Positions 11,880 to 24,373 of a DNA stretch of 64,000 nucleotides are shown in pieces. Source of the stretch: Coprinellus micaceus. Taxonomy: Eukaryota; Basidiomycota; Agaricomycetes; Agaricales; Psathyrellaceae. The translations under genes were made by a program, and so were the position numbers. How positions within the stretch are numbered: the first letter of the stretch is position 1; the number at the start of each line of letters is the position of its first letter. The stretch is from assembly GCA_951394405.1 (NCBI GenBank), contig OX596341.1:930001-994000 (forward strand), in the 5' to 3' direction. The notes beneath the pieces were generated by a model, which was not told the origin of the DNA, made no database searches, and saw nothing but the letters and a program-made list of their open reading frames with translations.

Positions 11880-12745
11880 GGAAGGAAGGCGAGGGCGCTA
11901 CCAGTCGTAGGGGTAGAGGCGCAAACTACTGGCCACCAGGTCAAGCCAAGAGTGGTCCTAAGCTGCGGGCACAGGGCCTCACGGAGGACGCGTGGTGGTG
12001 GTCTGGTTTTAAGGGGCGTTAGTGTTAGTGTGTGTCAGCGAAGCGAGGTGTGCTTACAAATGGGCGGCGTACTGTGCCCTCTGGGGGGACCACCTGGCGA
12101 TGCGATGCTGATAGAGTGCCGAAAGGGGCACTGGCGGTGTCCGATGATGAGGGAGAGAAGGGAAGAGACGTTTCGATGTGAATTGTGTTAGGCGGCAAGG
12201 CCCACTGCCGCCGGTCTAGTACTCAAGGTCTCCGTGAAATGGGTAAAAGGACAGTTCATGCGAAATCATTATCGAACGTCGTGGGTAGAGCTACACGTCG
12301 CAAAAATACAGAAAACGGGTCTCGAAACATGCAGGGTACAACCTTAAATGCGAAAGCTAAGAACGAAGTGGGTGTCGCCGCTAGGGTGTGGTCAGAAATA
12401 AAGATACAGTGGAATAGGGCGTGAGGGTGTCGTCGGTTCAGTCTGTAGGTCATCGAATGGCTGTGAATGCGAGATAGGAATCGTGTGGTAAATGGAGAGA
12501 GAGATGTGTGAGATGGTGATGAAAGATGAAGGAAACCGTAGGGCCGAGCGTCAAGCTCTGGATGCCCCACTATGCAATGGGCGGTGTTGAGAAGAACGAA
12601 TTGGGGACATAAGAGTCGTGCTGCTCGACTGCGATGAGCGAGCGTCTTTTTTCGTGATAGCAGGGAATAAACAAATGCAGATGAAAAGGGGAAGGGGAAG
12701 AGGAAAGGGTCAAGAATGAAAAAGGGAGAGGGAGGAAGGAGAGGC
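11880..12745. other. Intergenic between NACHT1 and R3 3' end
   Basis: Holds the NACHT1 promoter (right of 11879) and the 3' UTR of R3. No independent gene is supported. Confidence 0.45.
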
Positions 12746-14719
12746 TCATGAGCTCCCCTCCGCCGTCTCCGCACTCCAAGTCTCCGCCTCATGAGACGGG
12801 TACGTCACAGGCCGCCACCCATCCATGTCCCGTCCCAAAAGCAGGGGCTTCAGCCTCGACCCAGTCGTCGTCGGCGCGTGTACAGACTCGTGGCTGGGCT
12901 CTGGCACAGCAATATCCATCACTGGGGACCGGGAAGGTCCCTCCGGCACAGGAATCGGTGAAGGCGAAGGCGTCCGACGAGGGCTTTCTGCCCGAGTTGC
13001 GTAGTATTCATGAGGATGTGCAGCAGCGACGTAGTTCGTTAGAGGCGAGACTGGGACGTCGATGTCCTCCTTCGCCTTCTTGGGGGACGATTCGGAGGAG
13101 CCGATGAAGGTGGAGGAGGGAGACAAAACAGTCGACGAAGACGGGGAGTAGATCGAGAGGTCGCTGTACGAGCCGATAGCCTTGGGCTGGGCGAACTTGA
13201 AGCTATGCCTCGTTGGACTTGTGGTGAAGTTATCCGTGAACCTCGACCTTGAGTCGCGGAGCTTGTACCTATACTCGAATTCGTTGCTGCCCCGACTGTT
13301 GTTGGACGAAGATGACCCCGAGCGGGTGTGCCCGTGGAGGGTGGTGGAGGCTTGTCCTACTGAGGTCAGGGTGCCGAAGGTGCCTGCGTTCTTGTAGAGG
13401 GTGTCGTAGGGAGGGAGGGTGTACTCGAGGCTTGTGATGGATTGGAGGACGGGGTTGGAGATGGGGAGCATGGATGGTCTGGGCTTGGGCTTGGAGGTCG
13501 AGCTGCGCGGGACGCTTTCTAGTCAGCCAGCGTTTGGGAGAGGAGATATAATGGGATGTAGCGTACCTCAAGGGCTTGATGAAAGAAAGCCCCTTCCACC
13601 CCTTCATGCCGTCCATCTTATCGCTCTCGCTGTCCTTCATACGGAACACCTTCTCTTTAACCCACGCCCCACACCTCCTATACTCCTTCACCGCATCCTC
13701 CCCAAACGAAAAGAACACGAAGAACAACCACGTCGACACCGGAATCGTCCACCACAGCGCATGCGTCACCACCACTACCTGCTTCGGAATAAAGACCGTG
13801 CGGTACGCATCGACCCTATACCAATCGGAGTGGACGTCGTCCCAGCTGACCCAGGGGCGCAAGCCCGCGCGGAGGGTGAAGGTCATGTTGACGGCCATTA
13901 TAACGATGCCCCAGAACATTTGGACGATGGACATGGCGATGAGGCGGAAGTAGCGGGAGGTGGTTAAGCCAGAAGCATTATTGGCGAGGTGGCGGGCGAA
14001 GCTGATGCGGCGTTGGAAGAAATGGAAGAGGCACATGCCTAGGGTGTGTAAGCCAAGGGGGCAAAGAGGGATGGAGGAGGGGGGACTTACTGGCTAAGAT
14101 GAGGGTGGCGACGACGCAGAGCATTGGCGGGACCCAGATGAGGAGGATGGACGCGACGGAGTTGTAGGTCGTTGGACGGCATCCGAAGTCCTCCACGATG
14201 TCATACCTATGGCCCTGGACGACGTAGTCTACGGGGAGTGTCAGACTTGCGATAGAGGGTAGAGAGAAAGTTTCCGACGCACGCAAAGCCATGTAGATCA
14301 TGGGGAGGACCCAGCAGAACCCAAGCTCAAGGAAGACCTTGCGTCGCTTGCTGGTCGGCGTGGTGTGCGCATTTCTCAGAGATGCGATGCTCTCCAGGTT
14401 GATGCAAAGAGCTAGACAGCAGGCAGGCAGAGCAATGTTGCCACCGATCTGGAGCTTTGTGACTGGAGACACCGTCAGATCCATGCAAAGCCAAACGCCC
14501 AACGAAATTTGACATACCAACATCGCACCAGATGGTCCCAACCAACCTGACGTTTCCAGCCCAAATGAGAGCGTTGACGCCGTAGATAAAGTTAAAGATG
14601 AAGAGCCATGCGATTATCGAGAGGGTTGTGACGTTCCGTGCCCGCCAGTGCCACGGCAGCGGGACGAGAACAAGGAATGCGGAAAAGAAGGCCCCAATCG
14701 GGAGTTCGTAGTGAGGCAT
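12746..14719 (-). CDS. STE3-like pheromone receptor R3
   Basis: Seven-transmembrane STE3-class receptor of 582 residues. Five minus-strand exons (14719-14518, 14462-14283, 14228-14091, 14038-13567, 13502-12746) add up in frame. The start MPHYELPIGAFF is chosen because TM1 follows directly (LVLVPLPWHWRARNV); longer upstream frames add sequence without membrane character. Landmarks are FIYGVNALIWAGN, TIWCDV with the phase-1 intron, ALCINLESIAS, YVVQGHRYDIVEDFGC, LTTSRYFRLIAMSIV, and FFSFGEDAVKEYRRC closing TM7. The cytoplasmic tail is about 290 residues, Ser/Pro-rich, with YRYKLRDSRSRF near its middle. It is transcribed divergently from pheromone gene P1, 622 bp away, a common arrangement of pheromone-receptor pairs. 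Closest relatives in the window are R6 and the receptor pseudogene near 33.4 kb. Confidence 0.93.
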
Positions 14720-15093
14720 CGCGAGGAAATGGAAAGAGGAAAGGACCCAGAGGGCGTTGGGCATTCCATCTCGGATATTCCTGTTTTTAAAAGTCAAAAA
14801 CCAAAGGGCGCTTTCTTCGCTCGAGACAAAGCGCGTCGTAGGACAATGCTGGGCAAACACGGCCAAGCACCGTATTGATCTCTTGACGGAGCTTCGAAGG
14901 CGGCTGGCCGGCGTGGGAGTACTGCGCCGGGGCGCTCTGCTGGACCTCTTGGGCCACTCCAATCTCGCTTGATCAGGAACACAGAGGTGCGCAACGATTT
15001 AAGCTGTAGACTGCATCCGGTACTAAACGAATGGGAGACCGCAGTTCACGGAGAAATCCCAGATCCGTCAGGGCGCAACTCGATCTGGACAAT

Positions 15094-15104
15094 GAACCGA
15101 TTCG
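15094..15104. promoter_or_regulatory. GAACCGATTCG element upstream of P1
   Basis: An 11-bp match to the palindrome GAACCGAATCGGTTC found about 280 bp upstream of P3. Here it lies about 240 bp upstream of the P1 ATG, with a second half site (TTCGGTTC) shortly downstream. Function is inferred only from recurrence. Confidence 0.3.
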
Positions 15105-15158
15105 CGCCATTGTGCGTTCGGTTCGCCTCGAGCTCCCTCGGGTGCTGTTGGCTTTTGG

Positions 15159-15167
15159 GTATATAGG
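15159..15167 (+). promoter_or_regulatory. TATA-like box of P1
   Basis: GTATATAGG, about 182 bp before the P1 ATG, at a distance similar to the TATA boxes of the three other pheromone genes. Confidence 0.5.
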
Positions 15168-15341
15168 GGCTGCGAACCTCGAGGCAAAAACAGCAATATC
15201 CATAGCCATCCTGCTGCATCATCATTGAGCCCCCCAGCTTCGAGTTGCCCCTCCCGCCGCGCCCTCTGTTGCCTTGTGCCATTCCTTGCTCGCTCCTCGC
15301 ACCCCGCACCACGTTTACCCAACGAGCACCTAACCAAAGCA

Positions 15342-15599
15342 ATGGCCATTGCCTCACACCCCACCGCCGAGTTCACGTCCTCGTCCTCGACGACGGACTC
15401 CTTCACTAACACCCTCACCCTCGAGTTCGTTGACCTCGACTTCGAGCTCGAAGGTACTCGATTCTCCTCTCGACCCATGCTCTTCACGACTGAAGAGTTC
15501 GCCCTCGATTCCTTCGATGGCGATGACCAGATCGTTCGCTGCCTCAATAACTCGGATAAACCAATTAACGGCTACGCTGGCTACTGCACGATCATGTGA
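15342..15599 (+). CDS. Lipopeptide pheromone precursor P1 (CaaX CTIM)
   Basis: Small intronless gene for an 85-residue precursor ending GYAGYCTIM. The C-terminal Cys plus two aliphatic/neutral residues and Met is a farnesylation CaaX box, the hallmark of basidiomycete mating pheromones. Expected processing is farnesylation of the Cys, removal of TIM, carboxymethylation, and N-terminal cleavage to release a peptide of roughly 10-15 residues. The body is acidic and Ser/Thr-rich (TLEFVDLDFELEG), as in other precursors. The usual Glu-Arg or similar charged pair at the N-terminal cleavage site is not obvious; candidates lie around SDKPINGYAGYC. The start at 15342 follows CCAAAGCA and fits the TATA box 182 bp upstream. 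It is divergent from receptor R3 and probably belongs to that sublocus. Confidence 0.82.
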   Translation: MAIASHPTAEFTSSSSTTDSFTNTLTLEFVDLDFELEGTRFSSRPMLFTTEEFALDSFDGDDQIVRCLNNSDKPINGYAGYCTIM

Positions 15600-18500
15600 G
15601 GAACGCCGAACCGCAGAAGAAGTGTAATATCAATTGTAACAACAGCGTACCATCGTGAGTCTTCCGTTTCCCTCGCTCGCGTTGCCTTTGCTCACCCGCA
15701 ATTATTTCCTTAGATCAACCCCCAAATCTGCCAACCAACCTTTCTCGTCCTCTGTCTCACTCTCTCCCATCTCGACTCTCGACGTTTCCCTCCCTCAACG
15801 CGCTCGGAACACCGGATCCCTAACTTATTCGTTAAGTTATTTACTTATTGCTGGCCTCGCTCTACTCCTCCATCCGCTCCCCTTCTCCTCACGACCCCTT
15901 ATGACCCTTACGACCTTTACGCCCCGTCTCCCCCTCCATTCGTTCTTGTGCCCTAGACCTATTGCCTGCGCGCAGTACCCGGTCTCGCCTCGGCCCTTTC
16001 GTTCTGTACTCTCCCTTCTCTCGTCTTGTATACTGTGCTTCATAGATAGCACCCCACTCTCCTTCCCTACGTAAGTAGATACATACATACGAACACCGTC
16101 CGTCCGGCACGTTGACGTCGACCACAGCGATACACACTCATTCTTCGTCTTCCTATTCCCCAACCCCCTCCTTCGTCTGGTACGAAACCTCCCCAACGTA
16201 GATACACACCCTCCCTCTGACCAACCCAGCATAGGCACGATCCTGTATTCCGAGCCCGTTTGAATCAAATGTCTTTCTCATTCGCAACGTACGACTGAAT
16301 AAAAGACAATCAAGTCTGGTTCTCTCTAGAAGCATTGTGCGACCATTCAGCAGCCTCTCCAACGATTCACGACGAAGTCAAGATAACTCACAGCTCATCG
16401 CATTGAGCCCCTCACCCTTAAACTCAAACCCGGACCCCATTCCCGCCAACTCCCCTCTGCCCAACGCCGCTCGGCACCCGCCCCTCCCAAGGCGCACCCA
16501 CCCTCAAAAAATTTACCTCGCCTTATCTCTCCACCCCACGCGTACGCCGAGCCTCGCAAAATCTAAGATCTCCGGCACTATGGGTTCCACTACGCGGGCT
16601 TCCGAACCCGGGTTCGAGAAGGGCCGCATGACCAAGTTCGCAAGGGGCGCGATGCGGAGGGCGTGTTCCCAGTATTCTGATGGAGGGTGGGGTGTAGGGA
16701 TGCCTCGAGGCTTGCCGGTTTGTACCTTCTACGTTTGGTAGAATTAGGTGTAAGACTTCGGGGGTAGTGGGGCTGGTAATCATCGGGGTCTCGCATCAGG
16801 ACTCTTTGGGTAGGTCTGGCTCGGAGGCGAGCGTCGTCGTAGTTGGGAAGCTCATACTTAGCAGCCGGTACTACAGCTACTGAGAGCAGCCATATATAGG
16901 GTCAGATCCATTACGAGGCTATAGCTATTGATGGAGGTCGGTTGGCCGCCGAGCGTCGCGAATACGACAGAACAGATGGTCTCATCGAGGCTCAGCTCGC
17001 GCACCCAAATTGGACCAGTATCCCCTTATCTGACAAGGGCTTTGGGGTGTGAGCTTCCCTCGCCAAGGTAAAGAGGCTCTTAGAGACGTACTTTAGGAAA
17101 GTAGTGCATGGTGCACGAGTCGGCTCGCAGCTTCGCGACAATGACAATTGTTCATAGACGTCTTTTCGACAATCGCGAGGTTACAGTCGCCTATTGAATG
17201 TTGAGGGAGCCCCTTTATTCGTCGCCCACACTACCAAATCAATAAGGCATGCATATGAGAGGAATTTGGTGAGCCCTCATGATTGTGTTAGTTAAGTGTG
17301 TTGTGCGCATGGGAGGGGTAAGCTAACAAGAGATGCATAAGAAAAATAGTGACAGCATCGCGCCAGCACTGTACAATCCGCTCGGCCATACGGGGCAGTA
17401 ACGAGAAATCTAGCCCGCCTCAGGAAACCGCAGTGTAGGCACTACCAAGGCCCCTCTCTATTTTATCTCTCGCCTCCGAATCTCGACCAACCGCCAACTT
17501 CTAATACTACGGTTTACATCACCCTCGGTCAGCTGTTTCCTCTCCGGATGAGCCTCCACGTAATTTCAACCCTTCTTGGTTCTATCGCACCATTGTTTCC
17601 CCCCGTTTGTCGGCATGCACTCACACGTCGTCGGCTTCGACTGGCGGGCGCTTACCCGGCGAGGCGCATCAAACGTCGGGCTGGTCGGCGTGGTCTCAGC
17701 GGCCCGCCGGCGGGGAAGGCCGAAGGACAATAATAGGTGTAAATGCTGCGCTTGGACGTTGAAGTGTTCCTGGAAGTTCTTGACCCTTAGTCACAGACGG
17801 ACAAGCCACGAAGACGCTGCTGATCACTGTGGGCTGCACTTTGGATGGGCCCGTCCTTGGGAGGTGCATTTATAAACACTTCAAGCGCTTTTCTAGCCGG
17901 CTGGCTGCATTCTTTCCCTATAGGCATCTCGACCACTCGGTGCTGGGCCCACTGTGTGGGGCCACAGCTGTATTCTGCATCGTCCGTGCATTTCCAAGGC
18001 TGCACGTCGTGACTCATCCATGTCCACAGCATAGCTTGGATGTCTGGTCCTGCCTTCCAGTGCTACCATCCTGTGAAATGGATGCTCCAGACCTCCTTGG
18101 GGGTGCGTTGCTGTGCGTTTGCTTGTATATTCGCCCCTACACACGGAAACGCCGTAGGATGGGCGACCGCGTTTTACAATGTGGGTCTCTTTTTGTGTGC
18201 ACCTATCCGTTGGGCTGCTGACAATCTCTCACCAGATTTGTTGCCCATCGTGCCAGCCATAGAGGTATTGTGGGTAAGCTGGCCGCTTGGCCATTTGTTT
18301 GGAACGCAGAAGCTCGTACCCTGCAACGCCACGGTCAAGACTGAGAGTATCAAGCCAGTCATTGATCGAGTAACGCAACACCCACGTGTGGGTCTGCGTC
18401 CTCTCGGTGGCACCTCGACGCCAAGCCGCTTATTCTTTCAAACCCTTTCGCGATTCGAACGCGCACGCATGTGTGGGTCATGCCCCGCCTGCTGCTGGGC

Positions 18501-18632
18501 TGTAGCCTACCGGAGGAAACATATAAATGGGAGAAGAATGGCCTCGTAGACCCCCCAACACACTGCCGAGAAATACTGCAAGCCCACGTGGACTAAGACT
18601 CGCACTCTCGACCAGGGCAGAAATCAACGAGC
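15600..18632. other. Gene-poor interval downstream of P1
   Basis: Three kilobases with no supported gene. The first 500 bp are very CT-rich on the plus strand and look like P1 3' UTR. A frame ending at 16741 has a Cys six residues from its end (CTFYVW), which is not a CaaX box. I saw no transposon proteins. Confidence 0.4.
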
Positions 18633-19432
18633 ATGTCGTCCACTTTGACTGAAGCGACCTCGCACGCCCAGGGTCCCCCTTCAGCAAGCTTCGTACCAGA
18701 TATGTACGCCGATCATCTCGGTTGGGGTAAGGAGGTGGCGCAGAGCCCCGAATACTTTGGCGCCTCCTCTTCCTACATCCTCCCCAAAGGTCGCTCGGAA
18801 TATATATTGGCCTACGAGCCGGGGTCTTCGCTCAACGCCTTGACCAGTAAGGGCATGCATATTTTCGCGCATGACGGTCCGCTCTGCTACAAACTGAATT
18901 CATCCGTGGAAGATCAGACCGTGCACATGAAACTCCTCGATACTTCCGGGAAAAAACAACCTGTCTCGAGCCCTGACGTCTCCAAGCAAGAACAGGTTGT
19001 CTCAGTGTTGAAGTGGAGCTTGGTGGCTGCACGGACACCGACAGTTCAGATACTGCCTGGATGCGACACAAGTACAAGGGATTGGCTTCTAGCTTGCGAG
19101 CAGGCTGACCGTCTACCTTGCGGGATGAGCCTTGGTGATGGTCACTCATATATGTGGTCTCGTCAGGAGCACGGGGCTCAGGTAAGCCTTTTAAATGCCA
19201 TTGGCGAACGGTGTCACTAATTCGTTCCCTGGGTAAGCTTACGCGAGATGACCCAACGGGAGGATCAGTGCCAGTGAAGATTGCCGCTTATAAAAACAGA
19301 ATGTTTGGCCTGGCATTGACAATCATGGATGAGGCCGAACAGATAACAGTACCCATACTCACCGCCGTGGTGATCCTGGAATTCCAAGTCGACTTCGAGG
19401 AGAAACCTGCTTCACCTTCGGCTCTCTCTTGA
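18633..19432 (+). CDS. Hypothetical protein, possibly DUF6593-like
   Basis: Two exons (18633-19181 and 19238-19432, intron 56 bp) join in frame to 247 residues. Several segments fit the pattern of DUF6593, a domain abundant in Agaricomycetes and of unknown function. These are RSEYILAYEPGSSLN near the start, VSVLKWSLVAARTPTVQIL in the middle, LGDGHSYMWSR, and a final hydrophobic strand ITVPILTAVVILEFQVDF followed by the end. No signal peptide or membrane helix is evident. The isolated start has a TATA-like ATATAA about 100 bp upstream (near 18519). Family assignment is from recalled pattern only and is tentative; the reading frame and intron are better supported than the name. Confidence 0.55.
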
Positions 19433-19664
19433 GAGCCTTCGTCTGTGTAACCTCCCCCCTTTTTTCTTTTCGTTTTGTCAATTAGGTCTCTGAATCAATA
19501 CCGCTTTTCTCGAGAGTACTCGAGAGTACGCCCGAGTAGTCTGCATCATGGGGGAGGGGGCTCCTTTCTTCTTTATCTACGCTCATCTGGCCCTTAGACG
19601 ACTCCGAGCGGCGAGCACTTACCCGCGTGAGGCGCATCAAGAGCCGAAGTTCAGCCCGCACATC

Positions 19665-19694
19665 CGGGTAGGCGGGTAGGCGGGTAGGCGGGCG
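19665..19694. repeat. GGCGGGTA minisatellite
   Basis: About four tandem copies of an 8-bp G-rich unit, the last one diverged to GGCGGGCGG. Confidence 0.8.
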
Positions 19695-20454
19695 GAGTCG
19701 TAATAAGGTCTGTGCAGGGTAGCACCTGGTAGCACAACCGTAACTTCTACCGACCGACAGGAAATGTCAACAGATATGACCATGTACACACACTCCGCAA
19801 AGCTTCTTACCCCTCCGAACCGGTTCATCTTGGGCGCTCGGTGCCTGATCCGAATGCTGCGGATAGACCTTCGATGGTGCTTGGGCTCTCGGCTTCGATG
19901 ACAATTTCGTGCGAGAGTGCTGTATCAGGTCTTCTCGTGTATGACGAGTTTCTGGGAAAAAAATTGGGAGGGTGGATGAGCCGAGGGAGACATATTCGGG
20001 TTAATTCTCTCGCATGCTTTGCAAGCGAGCAAGATGGGAAGAGCAAAATATTTTTGTGCACCGGAAGCACTGAACGTATGGCCGCTCGTTCAATAAACAG
20101 TTCTCGAAGAATGCTGGGTGAATGGAGGTGGAGAGGTCAGTGGAGTCATGTACTCGCAGTATCATACAATGAGATTAGTGGCTCGAGTATGGAGAGGATA
20201 CGACAATGCTGCTGTGCCTTAGTACACCAATGGCTCCAGGAACGAGAGGCAACGCCGTCCCTCTTCACAATAAACACCTGCCTGTGCTCGAGAGGCCCAA
20301 AATGTCGTATGGCAGAGACCTGGGTCTCACAGCATCTGAGGGTCTTCTAGGTCAGAAGAGCATTATCTTTGTTGATTCGGGACGATAAGTACCCCGTTGT
20401 AACTCGCCTCTCACGACCGCGTGCATGCCCTTCGATACATCTATTTCTTTTTAC

Positions 20455-21300
20455 GAGCTGCTCTACAACGCAACGCTTACCCATTCACATCGTTTCTGAT
20501 AGATTTTGAACCCCCAATAGCGACTTGTTAAGTCGTGTGATTAAGCCTAACATGAGGCTGAGGCACCATTGGTTGAGAACACCTTGGGTTCTGGCGGTAC
20601 CCTAGCTCCAATTGCATTTCATTGTGGTACCCTTTGTAAGTGCAGCTTTATCGTACGCGTGCTACGACATACAATACTAGTGCTACCAAAGGCAGAGTCT
20701 CGAGTGGTCAGACGCACTCTGGAGGTCATGACGCCAACGCCAACTCGCCACCCTGAGCCCAGCCCCACCTCCATAAAGCTCTATGATCGCATGTTAGGTC
20801 CCAAGGTCTCGCAGAACCCAAGAGACCTAGAGACCCAGCACATGTTCCTGCAGGATTAGACCTAAAACATCTTCATTGATTCGGAACGAACGTCCCGTGC
20901 TACAGCGCTCAGTGAGCCTCTCAGATCTGAGGGTAAGAAATAATCAGAAGTACTCCATGATATCTACCAATTTCCCCGTACAGCAGCCTTAGTTCAACTA
21001 CTAGTGCTCACACCTTTTCTGATGGACTCCGCAGCTTACTCAAGTCATGCGACCTCGAGGGGTTTTAGCTGAGTGATGAGCGCGAACACGAGGCTCGAGC
21101 ACTCGCGTCTTGGCTTCCTACCACGCTTTGGGCCCGATTTCTTTTCAACCAGCGACGCCTCTCCCTTGTCGTTAGCGCCTCATTGTACACTAATGTTGAG
21201 AGGCTACACAAACGCGATTGAAGGCTGAATCTCGAGTGGATAGCGCACTGGAGTCGACGTTGACGGCTTCCGCGCCGCCCTGTTGAGCTCAGCTGACCTC
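20455..21300. repeat. Diverged direct duplication, period about 530 bp
   Basis: Blocks near 20490-20580 and 20700-20770 recur in the same order near 21010-21110 and 21225-21295. Examples are the similar TTTCTGAT..GA segments followed by AAGTC(G/A)TG(T/C)GA, and CTCGAGTGG followed by CGCACT. Identity is low, so this is an old duplication of unknown origin. Confidence 0.35.
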
Positions 21301-23200
21301 AACACCCCCCCCCCTTAGTTACCTCCTTAGATTTGGAAGCTGGTACCCACACATACCTTTTCTCGGGTTATTCGCTCCCATGCTCGACAGCACTTCCCCA
21401 AAACTTCCTTGAAAATATTTGGGGCTCCTCGGCCCTGCCCCGAACCAGCAGAAGTGTCGGTTCAGTGCGTTCCTAGATCTAAGTACACCGAGTGAAGATG
21501 ACACGCTTCGGGAATGGCGGAGGGGAGGAACGTGCGGTACGCCGTGGGCTTCTAGATACTTATTGGAGGAGTGCTATGGAGATATGGGTCATGAGACTAT
21601 GTGTGCTCGGGTATTGTGGAGGTCGAATTTCCGTGGATTGGTATGTAAGCAGGGGGAGGACGTTCAGCTGCATGGCTTGGGAGCTGGTTGACTCCAAGTG
21701 GTGGATGGTTCTTTGAGCATCTGCCACTAGGCAGAGGTGACTAGTGGGTGCTACATTTAACCCAGAAATGGGCCTTGTAACGGAGTAGCTGACTTTCTGG
21801 TTCTTCACAGGTTGACCAAGCCCCGAGCGCTGACCCGCCCGCGGCGCAAACTCAATTTGGAGCTAGTGTATGATAATCGCGCTCGCGCCGGGGATATGAG
21901 ATTGACTTCGCCTTGCTGCTCATAGACGCGCGTTCTCATACGTGCACTGCGGTGGCGACGTCCAACGTCCTGAATCTGCCAGCCCACCTCTCAAGTGACG
22001 CGCCAATATTTTGGCCGGTGCAACTCCATGCGCCCGCCTTCCGGTGAGCTTTTACCTAGATCCTCCTTTAGTGCTACTCTCACACAAAAGGTACGCTCAG
22101 GTTCTCCCTCCGTCCGAGACGTCTAACCACGATCCCGACGCCCTCGCCGATTCAGGCGGGGTGGCTCAAGCGCCAATGATCGGCCGGTGGACGTGCTTGG
22201 GCGCGGTGGCCTTGGACAACAGAGGCAAACAGAGGCTGACTCTTCCTCGTCGTCGATTTTCCCGATGAATGTTGAGGTCGCTGCTCCTCCACACCACCTA
22301 CCACAGTATCCACGAAAATGGGCCCTGTATCGCCTTGGGTCCGTCTCGGGGCAGGGCCCTAAGGTTGCTCGTCCCAGACCGCCTTTCGATGACTTCGAGG
22401 GTGGGCTGACCACGCTCGTCATTGCCGTGGGCCCCTCAAGTATCTTCATGGGGAGAAGATGACCATCCGGTGCTCGAATGCTTTGGAGACCATTGGTTGT
22501 GTCCTTACAGCGGGGCCTAGAAAGATGAGGTGAACGCTCTTGTTTGGCTTGGCTCCATTCTTCCCCCAGACCCACCACGACACCCCCGGTCCTACCCCAC
22601 CCCCTCGCCATTCTTCCTCACCATTCCTCGTTCCTCGCTGTCTATCCCGCCGAAGCGTTTCTGAAGGCTACTAGAGGATTCCGGTGCAAGGCGCTGATGT
22701 ATGCGTGCGCTGACACCAAACTTCGGCAAGGGTTCAGGTTCCTCTATCTCACCGTTTGAGCCTAAGCGACACGGAGGGCAATACTCCAGACCGGGACTCT
22801 TGGACTCTTGGACCACCATGGACGAACACCTGGCATCAGACCACCTGTCAACCTGCTGCCCGCCTTGTGGTTTGACCATCCCGACTCCGGATTGAGACTC
22901 ATGCGCAGCCGTCGTCGTCATGCAACCGCACCACCCCCAATGGCTTTGTTCATATTGTCCAAGAGGCATGCTCTCACGCATTCTGAGCTTTGCCCACTTT
23001 CAATGGCTTTGGACTCGCCCTTTGATCTCAGGGGTGATCCCACTCCAGGAACTGGGCTTTGATCACGCGGCGGTAGCGCATAAGAAGGCGGCATACAGTC
23101 ATTCAATGAACTCCCATATTTCTCCTCATCCACCCTTCTCCACCATCATCTACACCTACCCAGCTATCTCAGAACCTCTTTCAGCGTCAGCCTCATCAGC

Positions 23201-24373
23201 ATGAAGCTCCTTTCGTGCAAGAAATACACTTCGAGCATTCGCTCGACCGCGCCCCTGTGGTTACACCGTCGAGCGGGGGCATCTTCCACCAGCTTGAACC
23301 TCATCACCGCTGCCACAGCCACCAACGTCGACGACGATAGCCTCGATGACCTCATCCAGGCTTCCGAGCGCGCAAGGGCAGCAACAAGCCGCCTGGCGGC
23401 TCAGCACGGGGTCGCATTGCCGCCAGTACTATCAACAACTGCTCCTTCTGGGATAGACAAGAAAGTGAGAGCACCCTCCGCAGCAGGGACATCCTCGCCC
23501 TCTCATCTGCGACCCTCGCCAGGCAGACAGGGTTCTCGTCCCACTGAGGAGCTCGACGCGGCACCGTCCCACCATGCCGAGCCTCCCCCTGAATATCAGA
23601 CGTGGTACCAGGCCGAGGACACTGCGTTCCAGAAGTATCGGTATGTCTCGAAGAGCGGGCTACGCCGAACGCAACTTCGGGCTCCCCCTCCTCCACCCTC
23701 TCGTCGATTGGACAGCATCCCGGCTACCCGGCCTGGTACGACGTTCTCGAATAGCAGTAGACCTGATCTTGCCCTTCCTGAACGGGAGCCCATGCCGCCC
23801 AGTCCCTATTCGCATTCCCGGATAGCAAGGTCCACGCCTGATCTCTCCAGCACCCCGCGGACCACCCCGGTGTCTAGTCGTTCCGTCGTATTTTCCGCTG
23901 CGAATCGTGATAATGAGCGCGAAGTCCCGTCAGCGTCGATGTCGAGGCGCCCTTTGATCTCTGGACCCCAAGCTCTCCAACCTAGGCAGCGCCTCCGCAC
24001 TCTTTCGGCCTCAGCACAAGGTTCAAGAACGCGTAGGACGCCGAGGAGCCTGCCACCCTCGCCTGATAGGGTGTCGACTAGGTCCCACGCGCATACGCGA
24101 CCGCAATCGTCGTCGTCTACCTCATCCTCTTCTCAGTCGTTCACTCCGTACTTCCGCCCCGGGTCTGAGGCTCAGATGCACCGCCCACTTCCTCCGAGAA
24201 AGGGTATCCTCAAGTCGTCGTCCACTGCGCCGTCGGTGATGTCCATGCCCCTTGGGAATTGGGACGCGAGGTCGAGAGTTACGTTCGATTCTCGGTCTAT
24301 GGTTGGGAGTTCGAAGAGGGCTAGGGCGCTTTCTGTGGTCAAGAAGCTGTTCAAGCGGGACCGGGGCGGTTAG
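23201..24373 (+). CDS. Hypothetical Ser/Pro/Arg-rich protein
   Basis: A single uninterrupted frame of 390 residues starting MKLLSCKKYTSSIRSTAPLW. I do not recognise the family. An acidic patch (NVDDDSLDDLIQASERARAA, about residues 47-66) is followed by mostly low-complexity sequence rich in Ser, Pro, Arg and Thr, with TWYQAEDTAFQKYRYVSKSG as the most ordered stretch (about 130-150). The C-terminus is basic (KRARALSVVKKLFKRDRGG). No signal peptide, membrane helix or CaaX is present. Codon use looks like that of the receptor tails, and the length of the open frame makes coding likely. A disordered nuclear or signalling protein is possible but unproven. Confidence 0.6.
   Translation: MKLLSCKKYTSSIRSTAPLWLHRRAGASSTSLNLITAATATNVDDDSLDDLIQASERARAATSRLAAQHGVALPPVLSTTAPSGIDKKVRAPSAAGTSSPSHLRPSPGRQGSRPTEELDAAPSHHAEPPPEYQTWYQAEDTAFQKYRYVSKSGLRRTQLRAPPPPPSRRLDSIPATRPGTTFSNSSRPDLALPEREPMPPSPYSHSRIARSTPDLSSTPRTTPVSSRSVVFSAANRDNEREVPSASMSRRPLISGPQALQPRQRLRTLSASAQGSRTRRTPRSLPPSPDRVSTRSHAHTRPQSSSSTSSSSQSFTPYFRPGSEAQMHRPLPPRKGILKSSSTAPSVMSMPLGNWDARSRVTFDSRSMVGSSKRARALSVVKKLFKRDRGG

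Larger units (their letters stand above)
14720..15341. other. Divergent promoter region, R3 / P1
   Basis: Intergenic interval between two divergently transcribed mating genes. It contains GAACCGATTCG at 15094-15104 and a second GTTCGGTTCG-like half site near 15117, matching a palindrome upstream of P3, plus a TATA-like box near 15160. Confidence 0.5.
19433..23200. other. Gene-poor interval with short and diverged repeats
   Basis: No gene is supported over 3.8 kb. It contains a GGCGGGTA minisatellite (19665-19694) and a diverged direct duplication (about 20455-21300). AT/GC composition changes and scattered stops suggest decayed repetitive DNA. Confidence 0.4.

Noticed and set aside
16337..16741. 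Frame ending LPVCTFYVW
   Set aside because: The Cys is six residues from the end, so it is not a CaaX box; there is no other support for coding.
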